Source of the DNA: Unio delphinus
Lineage: Eukaryota > Mollusca > Bivalvia > Unionida > Unionidae
Assembly (NCBI GenBank): GCA_029339505.1
Contig: JAQISU010000058.1
Location: forward strand, 765,001 to 829,000
DNA length: 64,000 nt
Direction of reading: 5' to 3'
The notes beneath the pieces were generated by a model. That model searched no databases, had not been told where the DNA came from, and saw only the letters and a list, made by a program, of their open reading frames with translations. Positions 1 to 11,614 of this stretch are shown here, in pieces (position 1 is the first letter of the stretch; the number at the start of each line of letters is the position of its first letter). Both the position numbers and the translations under genes were made by a program.

Positions 1-10
1 GTTCCACAAT

Positions 11-48
11 ATTCCATATGAGCAACAAAGCACTGAAGCATATGGAAT
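11..48. repeat. 10-bp perfect inverted repeat
   Basis: ATTCCATATG at 11-20 is the exact reverse complement of CATATGGAAT at 39-48, with an 18-bp loop. The right arm lies inside a 34-bp segment (35-68) that recurs in diverged form at 778-810. It may be the edge of an old dispersed element cut by the window border. Confidence 0.6.
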
Positions 49-68
49 GAACACGTTATATAATTTCA

Positions 69-593
69 ATGAAATCTCTATTATTGCGGTAATTATTTTC
101 AATGGCAAAATTAACTTTTAAAGTGCGGGGGAAAAAATCAAAACAACCAAAAGGTGTGATCCAGTACAAACTGAATTAAATGTTGCTGTGATGTCACAAT
201 GAGAGCGATGTGTGTTGCCAAAATAAATTCGTACCAACCTGCATTTGTAATAAATAGATCTGACGTTCGCTTTTAGTACCTGTTTGAATAACTGTTAGCA
301 ATTGTACAATTTCATAGCGACTACACTAATTTTCTCTGGACACTTTGTGATGACAACTAAGATGCAGAACTTTCACCAATTGTGATTTAATAGACTTTAG
401 TTAAACTATATTAGTATTAATTCTTAGAACACAATATAAGTTTTTTTTATTTAAAATCAGTAAATGAGCATTAACGATGATCGTGACAAATATATACGTC
501 CAAGAGAAGCTTTCAACTCAACTCGACAGCTGGTTGTTTCGTTGGCTGGTTGGTAAGTTGGTTAAAGGGACTTAAGTATAATACCTTTGGGGC
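69..593. other. No gene seen
   Basis: AT-rich sequence. I see no coding frame, RNA gene or repeat here. Confidence 0.5.
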
Positions 594-652
594 TCTCATA
601 TAGTAACGAATCTCATATAGTAACGAATCTCATATAGTAACGAATCTCATAT
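594..652. repeat. 17-bp tandem repeat
   Basis: Three near-perfect copies plus a partial copy of TCTCATATAGTAACGAA. The copies are essentially identical, so the array is young or recently homogenised. Confidence 0.9.
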
Positions 653-2034
653 TTCATACTTCTTTTTTAAAACATGTAATTAGTCACGACATAGTGTATT
701 TCTTATTTTGTGTGAGAGCAAGGGAAACTGAATAGATTAGATGGCGGAGACATAAACTTAAAGCCAAACTGCTTCAAAAGCATCTGGAATGAACGCGTTA
801 TATAATCTCCGGGATATCGATGTTGATATCGAGAATTGATCTCGTCCATTAGAATTAACGTTATAACCTGAAAGATAAACCGGATCTTTAGTCTCCTTTT
901 TCACTATTTCAGATACATTATTTACCTACTATCTATGTTCAGGGGCTGGACAGGAAGCAAAAACAAATATTCCAAATAGAAACCAATTAAGCAAACAAAC
1001 AAAGGAACAAAACAACAAATAAAAGAGAAAAAGATAAAGAATTCGTCAGACTTCAAAATATCGCCAAATCTAGTAGCTTGTAAGGACGTTAACATGTCTG
1101 GTAAATACAGATATATATGCTTGTAATAGTAACATAAAGGTATTAATCAATAAAACTTCTCTTCAACTTTAGTGATGATTATATCGGAAAATTATCGCAT
1201 TACTCCATAAGTGTGCAAACTTGCCGAGCACATCTGGATAGTTTGAAAGCTAATTTAAAACGCTTAATACGAGCTTTAAATTGATATTTACGAATCATTT
1301 TGCAATTTAGCAGGTGACATCTGCCTTGCAGAGGAAAAAAACACAAAGTCAAGGACATGAAAAGCAGTTAAAAGAATTTAATGCCGATTTCGTCTGCGTT
1401 AACCGTTGTATAATGTCAGTTGACGAACGAAATGCCGAATCAGACAGCAAACAGTGCAACAAGAACGCAAAATAAAACCAAGCAGACTGCTATAATAGTC
1501 TTACAGAATAAACTTTGTCTAGTTTTATTCTGTTATACTGTGATCGTCAAGGCACTATTAGCAAAAGAATATTCTTCCGGTTTCATGTATCATCCATTTT
1601 TAGCATCAAGAAAATTCCAGTTGTCCTGAATATAAACTCAAAGCCACAATAACAATATTCCATCCGCAGATTGGAGAAAAATAAAGAAAATTGGTATTAT
1701 TTCCATACGTGAAGAATTGTTATATTTTAAAAACAAAAAGAAAACATGAAGCGGATTCATTTTTGTACTGTTGGCATTTCCTTATCTACATAACTTGTTC
1801 TTTAATTTACTGATTAATGTTTGGCTAGGCAGGATATTTAAAAGTATCATTCAACTGTGACGTTGAAATGCGCCATGAAATCTAAGTTATTAATGACACA
1901 GTTCTTACCCCAAAAAATTCGGCTATGTGTGCTAAATGCACTAAAAATCTCAGCCTAACGAAAATAGCAAATAATATAAGTGAACTCTTAAAACATGTTC
2001 ATGAAAAAGAAAAGAAAACCTAATTAGGGTTTGA
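653..2034. other. No gene seen; dispersed 33-bp repeat and A-rich tract
   Basis: 778-810 matches 35-68 with a few substitutions (shared core GGAATGAAC.CGTTATATAAT). An A-rich, AAAC-like tract lies at about 956-1040 and could be the old tail of a retroposon. The only open frame over 60 codons (1420-1629) has no recognisable feature. Confidence 0.5.
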
Positions 2035-2502
2035 CAGCGTAACACTATATAAGTTATATGGGTTCGTTGTGGAGCATTAAAACATGTCTGATTAGTACTT
2101 GTTGGGTTAAATCTGTTTACATGTGTCGTTTTCATACATTCAAGAGTGGTCTAAAGCTATCATCGTTACATATCACTGCCCACTGCCCTATGCGTAAATT
2201 CTAGTCTCGGGCACAGCCACTGTATGTATGTGAGAATGCTTGCCATGATTAGGCGTTAGAAAACGTCACGTGGTTTTGTTTTGTCAAATACTTTATACAC
2301 TTGTCATGGAGGGTCATTGAAAAAGGCATAGTAGTATTTGCTGGGTCCAATCAATTTATATGCGTCATTTAATACATTATAGAACGTCTGGGTGTACTTG
2401 CTGGATCAAGGCGCTTTTAAGTGTGCCGTTGTGCGACATCAAAAAAGTCAGAATGGTACTTGTTGAGTCAAAGTGCCTTGAAGTGTATCGTTATGGAAGT
2501 GG
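2035..2502. repeat. Decayed left shoulder of the 60-bp array
   Basis: Diverged copies of the 60-bp unit found downstream can be followed by anchors such as TTGTGG...ATTAAAA..GTC and GTACTTGTTGGGT. Spacing is irregular and substitutions are many. A SINE-B fragment lies inside this shoulder. Divergence falls steadily toward the core at 2821. Confidence 0.75.
2143..2275 (+). mobile_element. SINE-B fragment (tRNA-derived), diverged
   Basis: GTGGTCTAAAGC...ATCACTGCC followed by TCTAGTCTCGGGCAC and TATGTGAGAATGCTTGCCA matches, block by block, the better-preserved SINE-B copy at 24548. The tRNA-like head with remnants of boxes A and B and the start of the body are present, and the 3' half is missing. 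It sits within the decayed 60-bp array, so it either inserted into the old array or was already there when the array was seeded. Confidence 0.65.
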
Positions 2503-5057
2503 TACTTGTTAGGTCAAGGCGCCTTTATGAGTGTGGTTATGGGACTTTAAAAGTCGTGAATGGAACTGGTTGGGTTAAGACGCTTTATGAGTGTGGTTAT
2601 GGGACTTTAAAAGTCGTGAATGGTACTGGTTGGGTTAAGACGCTTTATGAGTGTGGTTATGGGACTTTAAAAGTCGTGAATGGTACTGGTTGGGTTAAGA
2701 CGCTTTATGAGTGTGGTTATGGAACATTACAAGTCGTTAGAGTAGTATTTGTTGGGCTAAGGCGCCTTTATGAGTGTGGTTGGGGGACAATTTTTAAATC
2801 GTCAGTGGTACTTGTTTGGTCATGACACCTTTATGAGTGTCGTTGTGGGATATTAAAATCGTCAGTGGTAATTGTTTAGTCAAGACACCTTTATGAGAGT
2901 CGTTGTGGGATATTAAAATCGTCAGTGGTACTTGTTTGGTCAAGACACCTTTATGAGTGTCGTTGTGGGATATTAAAATCGTCAGTGGTACTTGTTTGGT
3001 CAAGACACCTTTATGAGTGTCGTTGTGGGGTATCAAAATCGTCAGTGGTACTTGTTTGGTCAAGACACCTTTATGAGTGTCGTTGTGGGATATTAAAATC
3101 GTCAGTGGTACTTGTTTGGTCAAAACATCTTTATGAGTGTCGTTGTGGGATATTAAAATCGTCAGTGGTACTTGTTTGGTCAAGACACCTTTATGAGTGT
3201 CGTTGTGGGATATTAAAATCGTCAGTGGTACTTGTTTGGTCAAGACACCTTTATGAGTGTCGTTGTGGGATATTAAAATCGTCAGTGGTAATTGTTTAGT
3301 CAAGACACCTTTATGAGTGTCGTTGTGGGATATTAAAATCGTCAGTGGTAATTGTTTAGTCAAGACACCTTTATGAGTGTCGTTGTGGGATATTAAAATC
3401 GTCAGTGGTACTTGTTTGGTCAAGACACCTTTATGAGTGTCGTTGTGGGATATTAAAATCGTCAGTGGTAATTGTTTAGTCAAGACACCTTTATGAGTGT
3501 CGTTGTGGGATATTAAAATCGTCAGTGGTAATTGTTTAGTCAAGACACCTTCATGAGTGTCGTTGTGGGATATTTAAATCGTCAGTGGTACTTGTTTGGT
3601 CAAGACACCTTTATGAGTGTCGTTGTGGAATATTAAAATCGTCAGTGGTACTTGTTTGGTCAAGACACCTTTATGAGTGTCGTTGTGGGATATTAAAATC
3701 GTCAGTGGTAATTGTTTAGTCAAGACACCTTTATGAGTGTCGTTGTGGGATATTAAAATCGTCCGTGGTAATTGTTTAGTCAAGACACCTTCATGAGTGT
3801 CGTTGTGGGATATTTAAATCGTCAGTGGTACTTGTTTGGTCAAGACACCTTTATGAGGGTCGTTGTGGGATATTAAAATTGTCAGTGGTACTTGTTTGGT
3901 CAAGACACCTTTATGAGTGTCGTTGTGGGATATTAAAATCGTCAGTGGTACTTGTTTGGTCAAGACACCTTTATGAGTGTCGTTGTGGGATATTAAAATC
4001 GTCAGTGGTATTTGTTTAGTCAAGACACCTTTATGAGTGTCGTTGTGGGATATTAAAATCTTCAGTGGTACTTGTTTGGTCAAGACACCTTTATGAGTGT
4101 CGTTGTGGGATATTAAAATCGTCAGTGGTAATTGTTTAGTCAAGACACCTTTATGAGTGTCGTTGTGGGATATTAAAATCGTCAGTGGTAATTGTTTAGT
4201 CAAGACACCTTTATGAGTGTCGTTGTGGGATATTAAAATCGTCAGTGGAACTTGTTTGGTCAAGACACCTTTATGAGTGTCGTTGTGGGATATTAAAATC
4301 GTCAGTGGTAATTGTTTAGTCAAGACACCTTTATGAGTGTCGTTGTGGGATATTAAAATCGTCAGTGGTAATTGTTTAGTCAAGACACCTTCATGAGTGT
4401 CGTTGTGGGATATTTAAATCCTCAGTGGTAATTGTTTGGTCAAGACACCTTTATGAGTGTCGTTGTGGGATATTAAAATCGTCAGTGGTACTTGTTTGGT
4501 CAAGACACCTTTATGAGTGTCGTTGTGGGATATTAAAATCGTCAGTGGTACTTGTTTGGTCAAGACACCTTTATAAGTGTCGTTGTGGGATATTAAAATC
4601 GTCAGTCGTAATTGTTTAGTCAAGACACCTTTATGAGTGTCGTTGTGGGATATTAAAATCGTCAGTGGTAATTGTTTAGTCAAGACACCTTTATGAGTGT
4701 CGTTGTGGGATATTAAAATCGTCAGTGGTACTTGTTTGGTCAAGACACCTTTATGAGTGTCGTTGTGGGATATTAAAATCGTCAGTGGTACTTGTTTGGT
4801 CAAGACACCTTTATGAGTGTCGTTGTGGGATATTAAAATCGTCAGTGGTACTTGTTTGGTCAAGACACCTTTATGAGTGTCGTTGTGGGATATTAAAATC
4901 GTCAGTGGTAATTGTTTAGTCAAGACACCTTTATGAGTGTCGTTGTGGGATATTAAAATCGTCAGTGGTACTTGTTTGGTCAAGACACCTTTATGAGTGT
5001 CGTTGTGGGATATTAAAATCGTCAGTGTGGTACTTGTTAGGTCAAGGTGCCTTTACG
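2503..5057. repeat. 60-bp minisatellite/satellite array, about 42 copies
   Basis: The core at 2821-5020 holds about 37 copies of exactly 60 bp (unit begins CAAGACACCTTTATGAGTGT, ends GTACTTGTTTGGT). Five transitional copies at 2521-2820 form a separate subfamily (GTGGTTATGGGACTTTAAAAG). Two main monomer types differ at the unit end: CTTGTTTGGT (A) and ATTGTTTAGT (B). A rarer A* type carries TCATGAG and TATTTAAATC. Because 60 is divisible by 3, long frames with a 20-residue period open on both strands. They are interrupted exactly where A* monomers place TAA on the minus strand. I see no initiation context or splice sites and treat these frames as by-products. Confidence 0.97.
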
Positions 5058-6594
5058 TTTACGTAACATCATCTAACACCTAATCATTTATAAATTGATT
5101 GCAAAATTCCAAAAAATCTTTGAATTATGAACTATGTTCTTAAAAGGAAACATTTAGTGATGTTGGTGATTCGTTATTACTATTTGCAAAACCTCTGACG
5201 TATATACATTATGGTTTATATAGCACAAATATATTTGAAGACTTGTCTCAAAAGTTTATTGTAGAGTAATGTTCTATAATCTATTTTTACATTCTAACAA
5301 GCAATTTATATTAGTGTTTTAGTCACAAAATTTATATCAAATTGAAAAGCGAATGACTTTCATTCCGGCCAAAATTTTTATTTCCACGTATGTCTGAAGT
5401 CTCCGCTAGGGTCCATACGATTGTATTCCCTCGCAAATAATTAACGGTATATTACAATATGATATAACTTGACGACGCTACCTGTCTTTAAAAATAATAT
5501 CCTTATTCGATGCCTACCCATAGCGAATTGCTACGCATATCCATTTATTTAAGTCTTGGTACATGCTTGAATAGTATGTGAAAGTTTTGTTCATGACTGT
5601 AAATTGTAACGGCCATCCATAATAAAGATATTATTCTTTTTGAAGATATTAGGAGTGTACAATCTATTAGAAGTTATTGACGTAGGTGTCATTTGGGTTC
5701 ACATATGATTTAAGTTAATTACCATATGTTTTGTTAGATTGGGAGGGTCTTTTACGATGTGTGATATTTGCAAAATGTCACGTAATAAGTAGCAGCAAAA
5801 TGCATAATCAAAATGCTTTTATTTCAGTACATGGAACTGAGCCATTCTTATTTCTAACGTTCTTATAACATCAGTATTCATACTATTTAATGTTGTGTTT
5901 AGATATTAGTTAAGAGGAAACATTTGATTGGATTATTCATTGGAATTACAAAGTGCTCATTGGACTAAAATAGTGTATTGGGACTATTGGAGAGCATTCA
6001 ATGGGTTTCTAACAATGTCATTTTAATGCATTATGATTGTTGGCATTTGAGAATCTGAAATTCATTCGGAACATTCGATTGTTTTTTACTTTAAAATCTT
6101 TTATATGATTACTTTCATTATTTAATTATATGGATTCACTAGCTTTTATTTAAGTTCAATTTTAAAAAAAAACGTCAAAATTCCATGCTAACGCGAATCG
6201 CACAGTTTGCACAACGTGTTTTTCTGCTGATACTTCAGAGAATTGAGGAAACGAAAAGGTCACACCTAAGTAAATTTATGAGCAGACGTAATTGACTTAA
6301 CGTTTTGCTATTCATTAAACTATAAACTGCTGTTTATTCATACGCAGGTTGGGTATCAATTCATAGATATAACAGCAAAATGAAGCCAGCAGCAAATAAT
6401 GCTAACTGGGAAGTAGGAGATCCTGTTACATTTTCATGTTTGAAATTGATGGCTTGAGCAAAAAAGTATAATTTTTTGTGCAAGAGGGCACTCTTCCGTT
6501 TCTAATCGTTTGCCTCCGGACTGTCATTAGTGAAGTCAGTGAATGCTTTTAATTATGGCTATGGAATATCAGTCTGTAATAATAGTTGCGTTGT
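5058..6594. other. No gene seen
   Basis: AT-rich single-copy-looking sequence. No coding frame, RNA gene or clear repeat was recognised. Confidence 0.5.
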
Positions 6595-7735
6595 AGAATG
6601 TCCATATCATCATTATCATCATAAGTCTCTTGACCTAGTGTGGTCGTTGAGGCACTGTGCTGCTGAACATCTGGCCAGTTCCCTCCACTTGTCTCGATCA
6701 TGTGCCAATGCCTGTGTCTCCGCAAAACTTTTCCTGGTCCATTCTGTGATGTTGTCACTCCACTTTTTTTCTCTGTCTTCCTCTCCTTCTACCACCTTGG
6801 ACACTACCCTGCAGTACTGTTGTGGATAGACTGTTGGCTCTAGTGACATTGCCTTAATATTTTAGCTTTCTCTTTTGGACAGTGGTGAGGAGGTCTTCAT
6901 AATGACCTACTTTATGCCTGATGGTGTTACGCACTTCTTCATTTGTGATGTGGTCCATGTAAGAGATGCCAAGGATGGTTCTGTACCATCTCATTTCATG
7001 TGCCTGGACTCTTCGTTGTAATTCTGCTGTCAGGGTCCAAGCCTCACATGAATACAGAAAGAATGAGATGACTATTGTTCTCAATAATCTGATTTTAGTT
7101 TTTATACAGATATACTTGTCTCTCCAGATGGGTCTTAGATTTGACATAGCTGCCGTTGTATGTGCTGCTCGTGACAAAATTTCTGCCGTTGAACCCTCCT
7201 CAGTGATTATGGAACTAAGATATTTGAATTGGCCCACTGTTTCCAGTGCCTATCCTCTGACTTTAATCTTGGTTGAGATTTGTTCGCCACTATTTGGCAT
7301 CAGCTTTGTCTTTCCGGCACTTATCTTCATGTCAAATCGAGATGTTTCATCCAGGTTCTTCACTAAAGTGGCAAGCTCATCTTCAATGCCTGCCAGCCGA
7401 TCAATGTCATCTGCAAAGCGAAAGTTGGTGATGTTACGCCCTCCAATGCTGACTGTCTCACAGTGGTTTTCAAGTCCTTCGCTCATGATGCGCTCTACGT
7501 AGATGTTGAAAAGTGTGGGTGACAGGAAACAGCATTGCCGTACTCCAACTGTTGTCTTGAACCAGTCTCCCACAGAACTCTGAGCAATTACTGCACTGGT
7601 AGCCTTGGCGTACATCTGCTTGATGATGTTGGTCAATTACTGACCCATGATGCACTTCTTCATTGTGACTCATAATGCCTCATGCCACACTCTGTCAAAA
7701 GTCTTTTTGAAATATATGAACATATGATAGTCCAT
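6595..7735 (-). pseudogene. Non-LTR retrotransposon reverse transcriptase, 5'-truncated and inactivated
   Basis: This is the RT palm to C-terminus of a LINE, read on the minus strand. Motif A appears as FIYFKKTFDRVWH near 7685-7725, where the catalytic Asp of the usual F-[IV]-D-F-K-K-A-F-D is Tyr. Motif B reads GVRQCCFLSPTLFNIY (normally QGC), and motif C FADDI is intact. An in-frame TAG at 7250-7252 separates this part from the next stretch in the same frame (QFKYLSSIITEEG, then RLLRTIVISFFLYSCEAWTL). After a TAA at 6854 the frame shifts, and the C-terminal KKWSDNITEWT and ALAHDRDKWRELARCSAAQC follow. An ATGATGATAATGATG-like tail at about 6606-6625 fits a LINE 3' end. The endonuclease and the front of the RT are absent, as is usual for 5' truncation. 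The lost catalytic Asp, stop and frameshifts make it clearly dead. Confidence 0.93.
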
Positions 7736-8949
7736 AGATTGTCCATATACATGGCAATAAAAATACATCGAAGTTTCGTTTCTCTAAACCAAGTTACAGC
7801 TGCTTAAAATACACACATGCGCGTAAAGCAAAAACAGAAATGGGATAGGGGCTGTTATTGACTTTGCCGTACTTACTTCACTTAAACAACTGTTTCAGAC
7901 GATTTTCTCCATAAATTAATATCAAATATACTTTAATGAATTGAAGATAATTTAATGACGATTTTACTTCTCTGTACTTGGGTCGTATAACAATGGTACT
8001 CGTATATTTAAAACCTTTTGCCAGGGAGAACTTAAACTAGAGAAAGATGAGCTTCGAGTAAATTGGTGTTTTAGTAAACAAACATTGATGAATTTCACGT
8101 TCAATCAATCATAGCTATCCGAATTACTGTAATATCATTGCAATAGAAATTCCTAAAGCAACTTTTTATTGACTCAAATTATGATTTTCAAGTTATTGGT
8201 ATAGCGAGTTTTAAGCAACGCAAAAAAGCAATTAAAATTGTTGTCATTATTTGTATTAGTAAACAAAATATAGTGCTTTATCATGCAGTCATATGCAAGA
8301 GTTAAATGACCTATACAAATGTATTGCGAACAACGGGGATGAGCATAATGAAGATATATTTCCACCTTATTTAGACTATCATCGAAATATGGGGTGGGTG
8401 TGAGTGTTCCTGGAAATGTTGTACTATGATCGAAACACTATACTCTGTATATTATCTTTCATTATGACTGCCAGATGATGGTAGTATTACAAAATGTATT
8501 TTGAAGCCTGTCGGTTTTAGTACTTAAATCCAGACGTAATGCTTGCTAGAATTAAATGTCAATGCCAGGTATTTTTTTCTGTAAAGAATTTGCTTTATGT
8601 AAAACAACTATCCGTTGTATTTTGTGTATTTTACCAAGTTAGGCATAGATCGTTTTTGTTATTTTTAGGATACCCTTTAAAAACTCAGCATTGTCTAGCC
8701 GCTAAATCCTATATCTGTTGTTAATGTTTAAAGACTAACTATTCATCCCAATGTTATATATGTGGTATTATTAATCTGGTATGTTTAATAAGAGAACTTG
8801 CACGTTTAAAAAATGAACGTATTCTATCTTGTGTTTATCTTACAAATAAACAAACCCAAAATAATATCAAAAATGGGACTATTGTTGTTAGTTAATTTAA
8901 TAACTTGGTCTTTATTCAGTTAGAGACATTATGCATCCTGCAACTAGGA
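7736..8949. other. No gene seen
   Basis: AT-rich sequence with no recognisable coding or repeat content. Two open frames just over 60 codons (8174-8365 minus, 8539-8724 plus) show no motif or codon pattern. Confidence 0.45.
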
Positions 8950-9479
8950 AAAGATAACATGAGGTTACAAAGATTTTGATGTGATTGACTTTTGTAAATA
9001 ATTTACAAAATGCTCCATTTAATGCCCTGTCTTCCTGTATTGACTCCGAATTTGTCAACTCTGACAATGTTAAGTTTCAAAACGTTATGCTCAATGTTAT
9101 AGACAAACATTTTCAAATAAATATGCAGACCTACGTAAAACATTACCTTATATAAATAGAAACCGAAGGAAAGCTCTATTTTCTAACCATATACTGTTCA
9201 CAAAATACATGCCGTACAGATAATGCGAAACCAGGGAAAACCAATGGAAGCGGTAAATAAATTAAAGAAGAAGTCTATGAGAACTTACTGTTTAGAAAGA
9301 TGTTTACATGCTTTTAAAGGTGTCCCAAAGAGGAGGCACTAAATCTAGAACTTTTGGTTGATCTGATATTCAAGAAAACATTACTTCTGCGGAGGCTACA
9401 ACAATTGAAAAAAATGATAGAGAAATGTGAGGTCTTCAATAGTTTATATACAAATGTGACATTAGACCTTGGTATAAAG

Positions 9480-9704
9480 CTGCAGATGAATGATGCTAAA
9501 ACTGAAGACATTCTGATCACAACACAAAGACTTGCTCATTCACATCCTTTACCTCAGACAATAAATATCAGCAACACCAACATTAAATTCCTACAGTCAG
9601 TACGAAACCTAAGTGTTACTCTAGACAGTACTCTCACATTGCACCAACATGTCATGAACATATGCAAGGCTGCGTGTCTTGAACTGATATGCATCAGTTA
9701 GACA
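9480..9704 (+). mobile_element. Internal fragment of a second LINE RT inserted in the first
   Basis: An open, well-preserved stretch encodes the segment just after the RT palm: LQMNDAKTEDILITTQ, then SVRNLSVTLDSTLTLHQHV and a partial ICKAACLEL. These are typical of CR1/L2-like LINEs and do not belong at this point of the host LINE, whose linker stops before it and resumes after it. TTGGTATAAAG at 9469-9479 and TTGGTAAAG at 9705-9713 flank it and could be a target duplication. No 3' UTR or tail is visible. The open frame continues from the host side (9354), which is why one 115-codon frame spans both. Confidence 0.7.
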
Positions 9705-10606
9705 TTGGTAAAGACGTTCCCTTTAACTCATCGGTGTATCAAGACTATTAAGGACCAAACTAACATTGAAACGAGTTTTTAATTTAAGCAAGTTAACCAT
9801 GAAGACGAATATCATCCGATAAGCAGTTTATCTTATAAATCGCTACCAGAGGGGATCAAAATCCTGTTAAACTGTTAAAGACTGAAGCACCTTATGGACC
9901 ATATTATAAATATAATACAATCAACTATATGATATGATATTTTCCTGATCGTCTGAATGACGCACATATAGTTAGCTCGATAAAGAATGATTTTCTTCAT
10001 AAAAGAAGCCATATACCTGTCCGATTGTAATCTTCATATACAAACGGTTGCGAATTCAACTGAGACCAAACCAAACATCCGGGTACTTTTCATAAAGGCA
10101 ACGAATGTCAAACAATACATTTTCACGAAGACTCGAGGAAGGTTCTTGATAAAGACAAATATACAGCTGCAATCATGATGGATTTATCCAAGTCCTTTGA
10201 TTGTCACCATCATGATATTCATGATTGCAAGTTAAAGCCGTAAGGTATGTTAGATGATTCAGTGAGAATCTTACAGAGTTATTTGTTTTATCGTAAGAAG
10301 CAAATTAAATTTGAAAGATGTCTTGAATTGTTGGACTGAAATTCGAAAGGGGTTCATTAGGAATCCATACTCTGTCCTTTGCTTTTAATGCATTTATACA
10401 ATATAATACTCGTTTAAATTACATATGGTTCTTTATATAATTGTGCCGACAAAAATACTTTGTCCTTTTCCAGTTTTACCCGCTTGAAGCAGAGTCAAAC
10501 ATTCTGATCGGCTGGTTGACAACCAACAAAATGCTAACTAGCCCTGAAAAGTGTTAAGCATAGCTGAAGGCAAATATAAGTTTAGTACTATGCCTGTACC
10601 AAACAA

Positions 10607-10918
10607 AAGCGACCGCTCCGATGGTCTATTGGTTAGAGCTTCCGCCTCAAATGCTGGAGGTCGCTGGATCGAAACCCGACAGAGTCCGACCGGATACTTT
10701 TTAAAAATAGTACGTACAATTGTCTCGCTAGGCGCTCAGCGTTAAGAGTCTAGTATTAGGACTGGTCGGCCTGGTGTCAGGATAATGTGACTGGGTAGAA
10801 CATTATACTGTATGTCTGCGACATCACACCTCAGTGCTAGACATCACTATACACTGCCACACTGCAGACATCGTAGTGATATGACTGAAAATTTATCAAA
10901 GCTCCTTAAAAATCAAAA
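10607..10918 (+). mobile_element. SINE-A copy 1 (tRNA-derived), inserted in a LINE
   Basis: The tRNA-like head carries box A (TGGTCTATTGGTTAGAGC) and box B (GGATCGAAACC). The body contains GACTGGTCGGCCTGGTGTCA, GGATAATGTGACTGGGT and CAGACATCGTAGTGATATGA, shared in reverse complement with copies at 34318, 37015 and 61835. It ends in a (CT)n(CA)n tract. It splits the C-terminal part of the LINE RT, so it is younger than that LINE. Confidence 0.85.

Positions 10919-10968
<50 letters not shown>
10919..10968. repeat. (CT)n(CA)n microsatellite
   Basis: A compound dinucleotide tract directly after the SINE-A body, probably grown from its 3' tail. Confidence 0.95.
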
Positions 10969-10970
<2 letters not shown>

Positions 10971-11614
10971 AACATAAACAGTAATATCGTAAACTGTGAA
11001 GAAATGTTTTTATAATTTACACTGATTAACAACTACAAATTAATACACAAGTAAACACTGATCTCTAGGAAAGCTTCAGAAGAACTATGTATTGAAATGT
11101 CTTAGCCATTTGCTAACTAGACTCAACGCAATGATAAATTATAATCATAAATTGATAATCTCCAATTTCCATTTGTGTTCCTGGCATTACTGGAGTGACA
11201 TGAACGCAACTAAACTTGAGAAAATACAAGAGAGTGATCTGAGATTAGTGCGATGACTTCACAAGCAGCTACTATAAATCTTTTCTTTTGGCAGAAATGT
11301 CCACCATACATATGCATCTATTTCTGGTTATATATCTAGAGACCTTAAACGTCTGAATAAGCGTGCTCCTAATTTGCGATGATTTAATATATTTTAACAC
11401 TATCATTATAATTTTAGATATTCAATTATTTTATATATCCCAAGAATTAAAATCTTAACATTTGGCACTAATATTTTAGATATTCGGCCGCCATTCCATG
11501 GAATGAGCTACTAAATCACTTTAGTGAACAATCAGTTTTTAGTTCAGTTAGATCTTTAATTCTATCCTGGAACGGTAAAGACTGAAAATGTAATATGTTT
11601 TTAAAACATACACC

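Larger units (their letters stand above)
8950..11595 (+). pseudogene. Decayed jockey/CR1-like LINE ORF2 with two later insertions
   Basis: Pieces in the expected order outline one ORF2. First comes the endonuclease-RT linker (NVIDKHF near 9095, YINRNRRKALFSNHIL near 9150, EVFNSLYTNV near 9440). Next is the front of the RT (YDMIFPDRLNDAH-like near 9935; KGNECQT near 10100). Motif A is MMDLSKSFD at about 10175-10201 with its catalytic Asp intact. Motif B is damaged (the usual KGVPQGS contains a stop), and motif C is CADKNTLSFS near 10443, where the second Asp is Lys. The tail has KLEKIQE near 11215 and ends in WNGKD near 11570. Many stops and frameshifts show long decay. A foreign LINE fragment interrupts it at 9480-9704 and SINE-A with a microsatellite at 10607-10968; the reading resumes sensibly after each. 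Family assignment is from recalled similarity. Confidence 0.88.

Noticed and set aside
2421..4983. Long open frames on both strands in the 60-bp array as protein genes
   Set aside because: The period is divisible by 3, both strands are open at once, and no start or splice context exists. Simple tandem duplication explains them.
2821..5020. CRISPR-like array
   Set aside because: Repeats are directly adjacent without unique spacers, no cas-like genes are near, and the genome is clearly eukaryotic.
6966..7502. 178-codon plus-strand frame
   Set aside because: It is the antisense shadow of the reverse transcriptase pseudogene.
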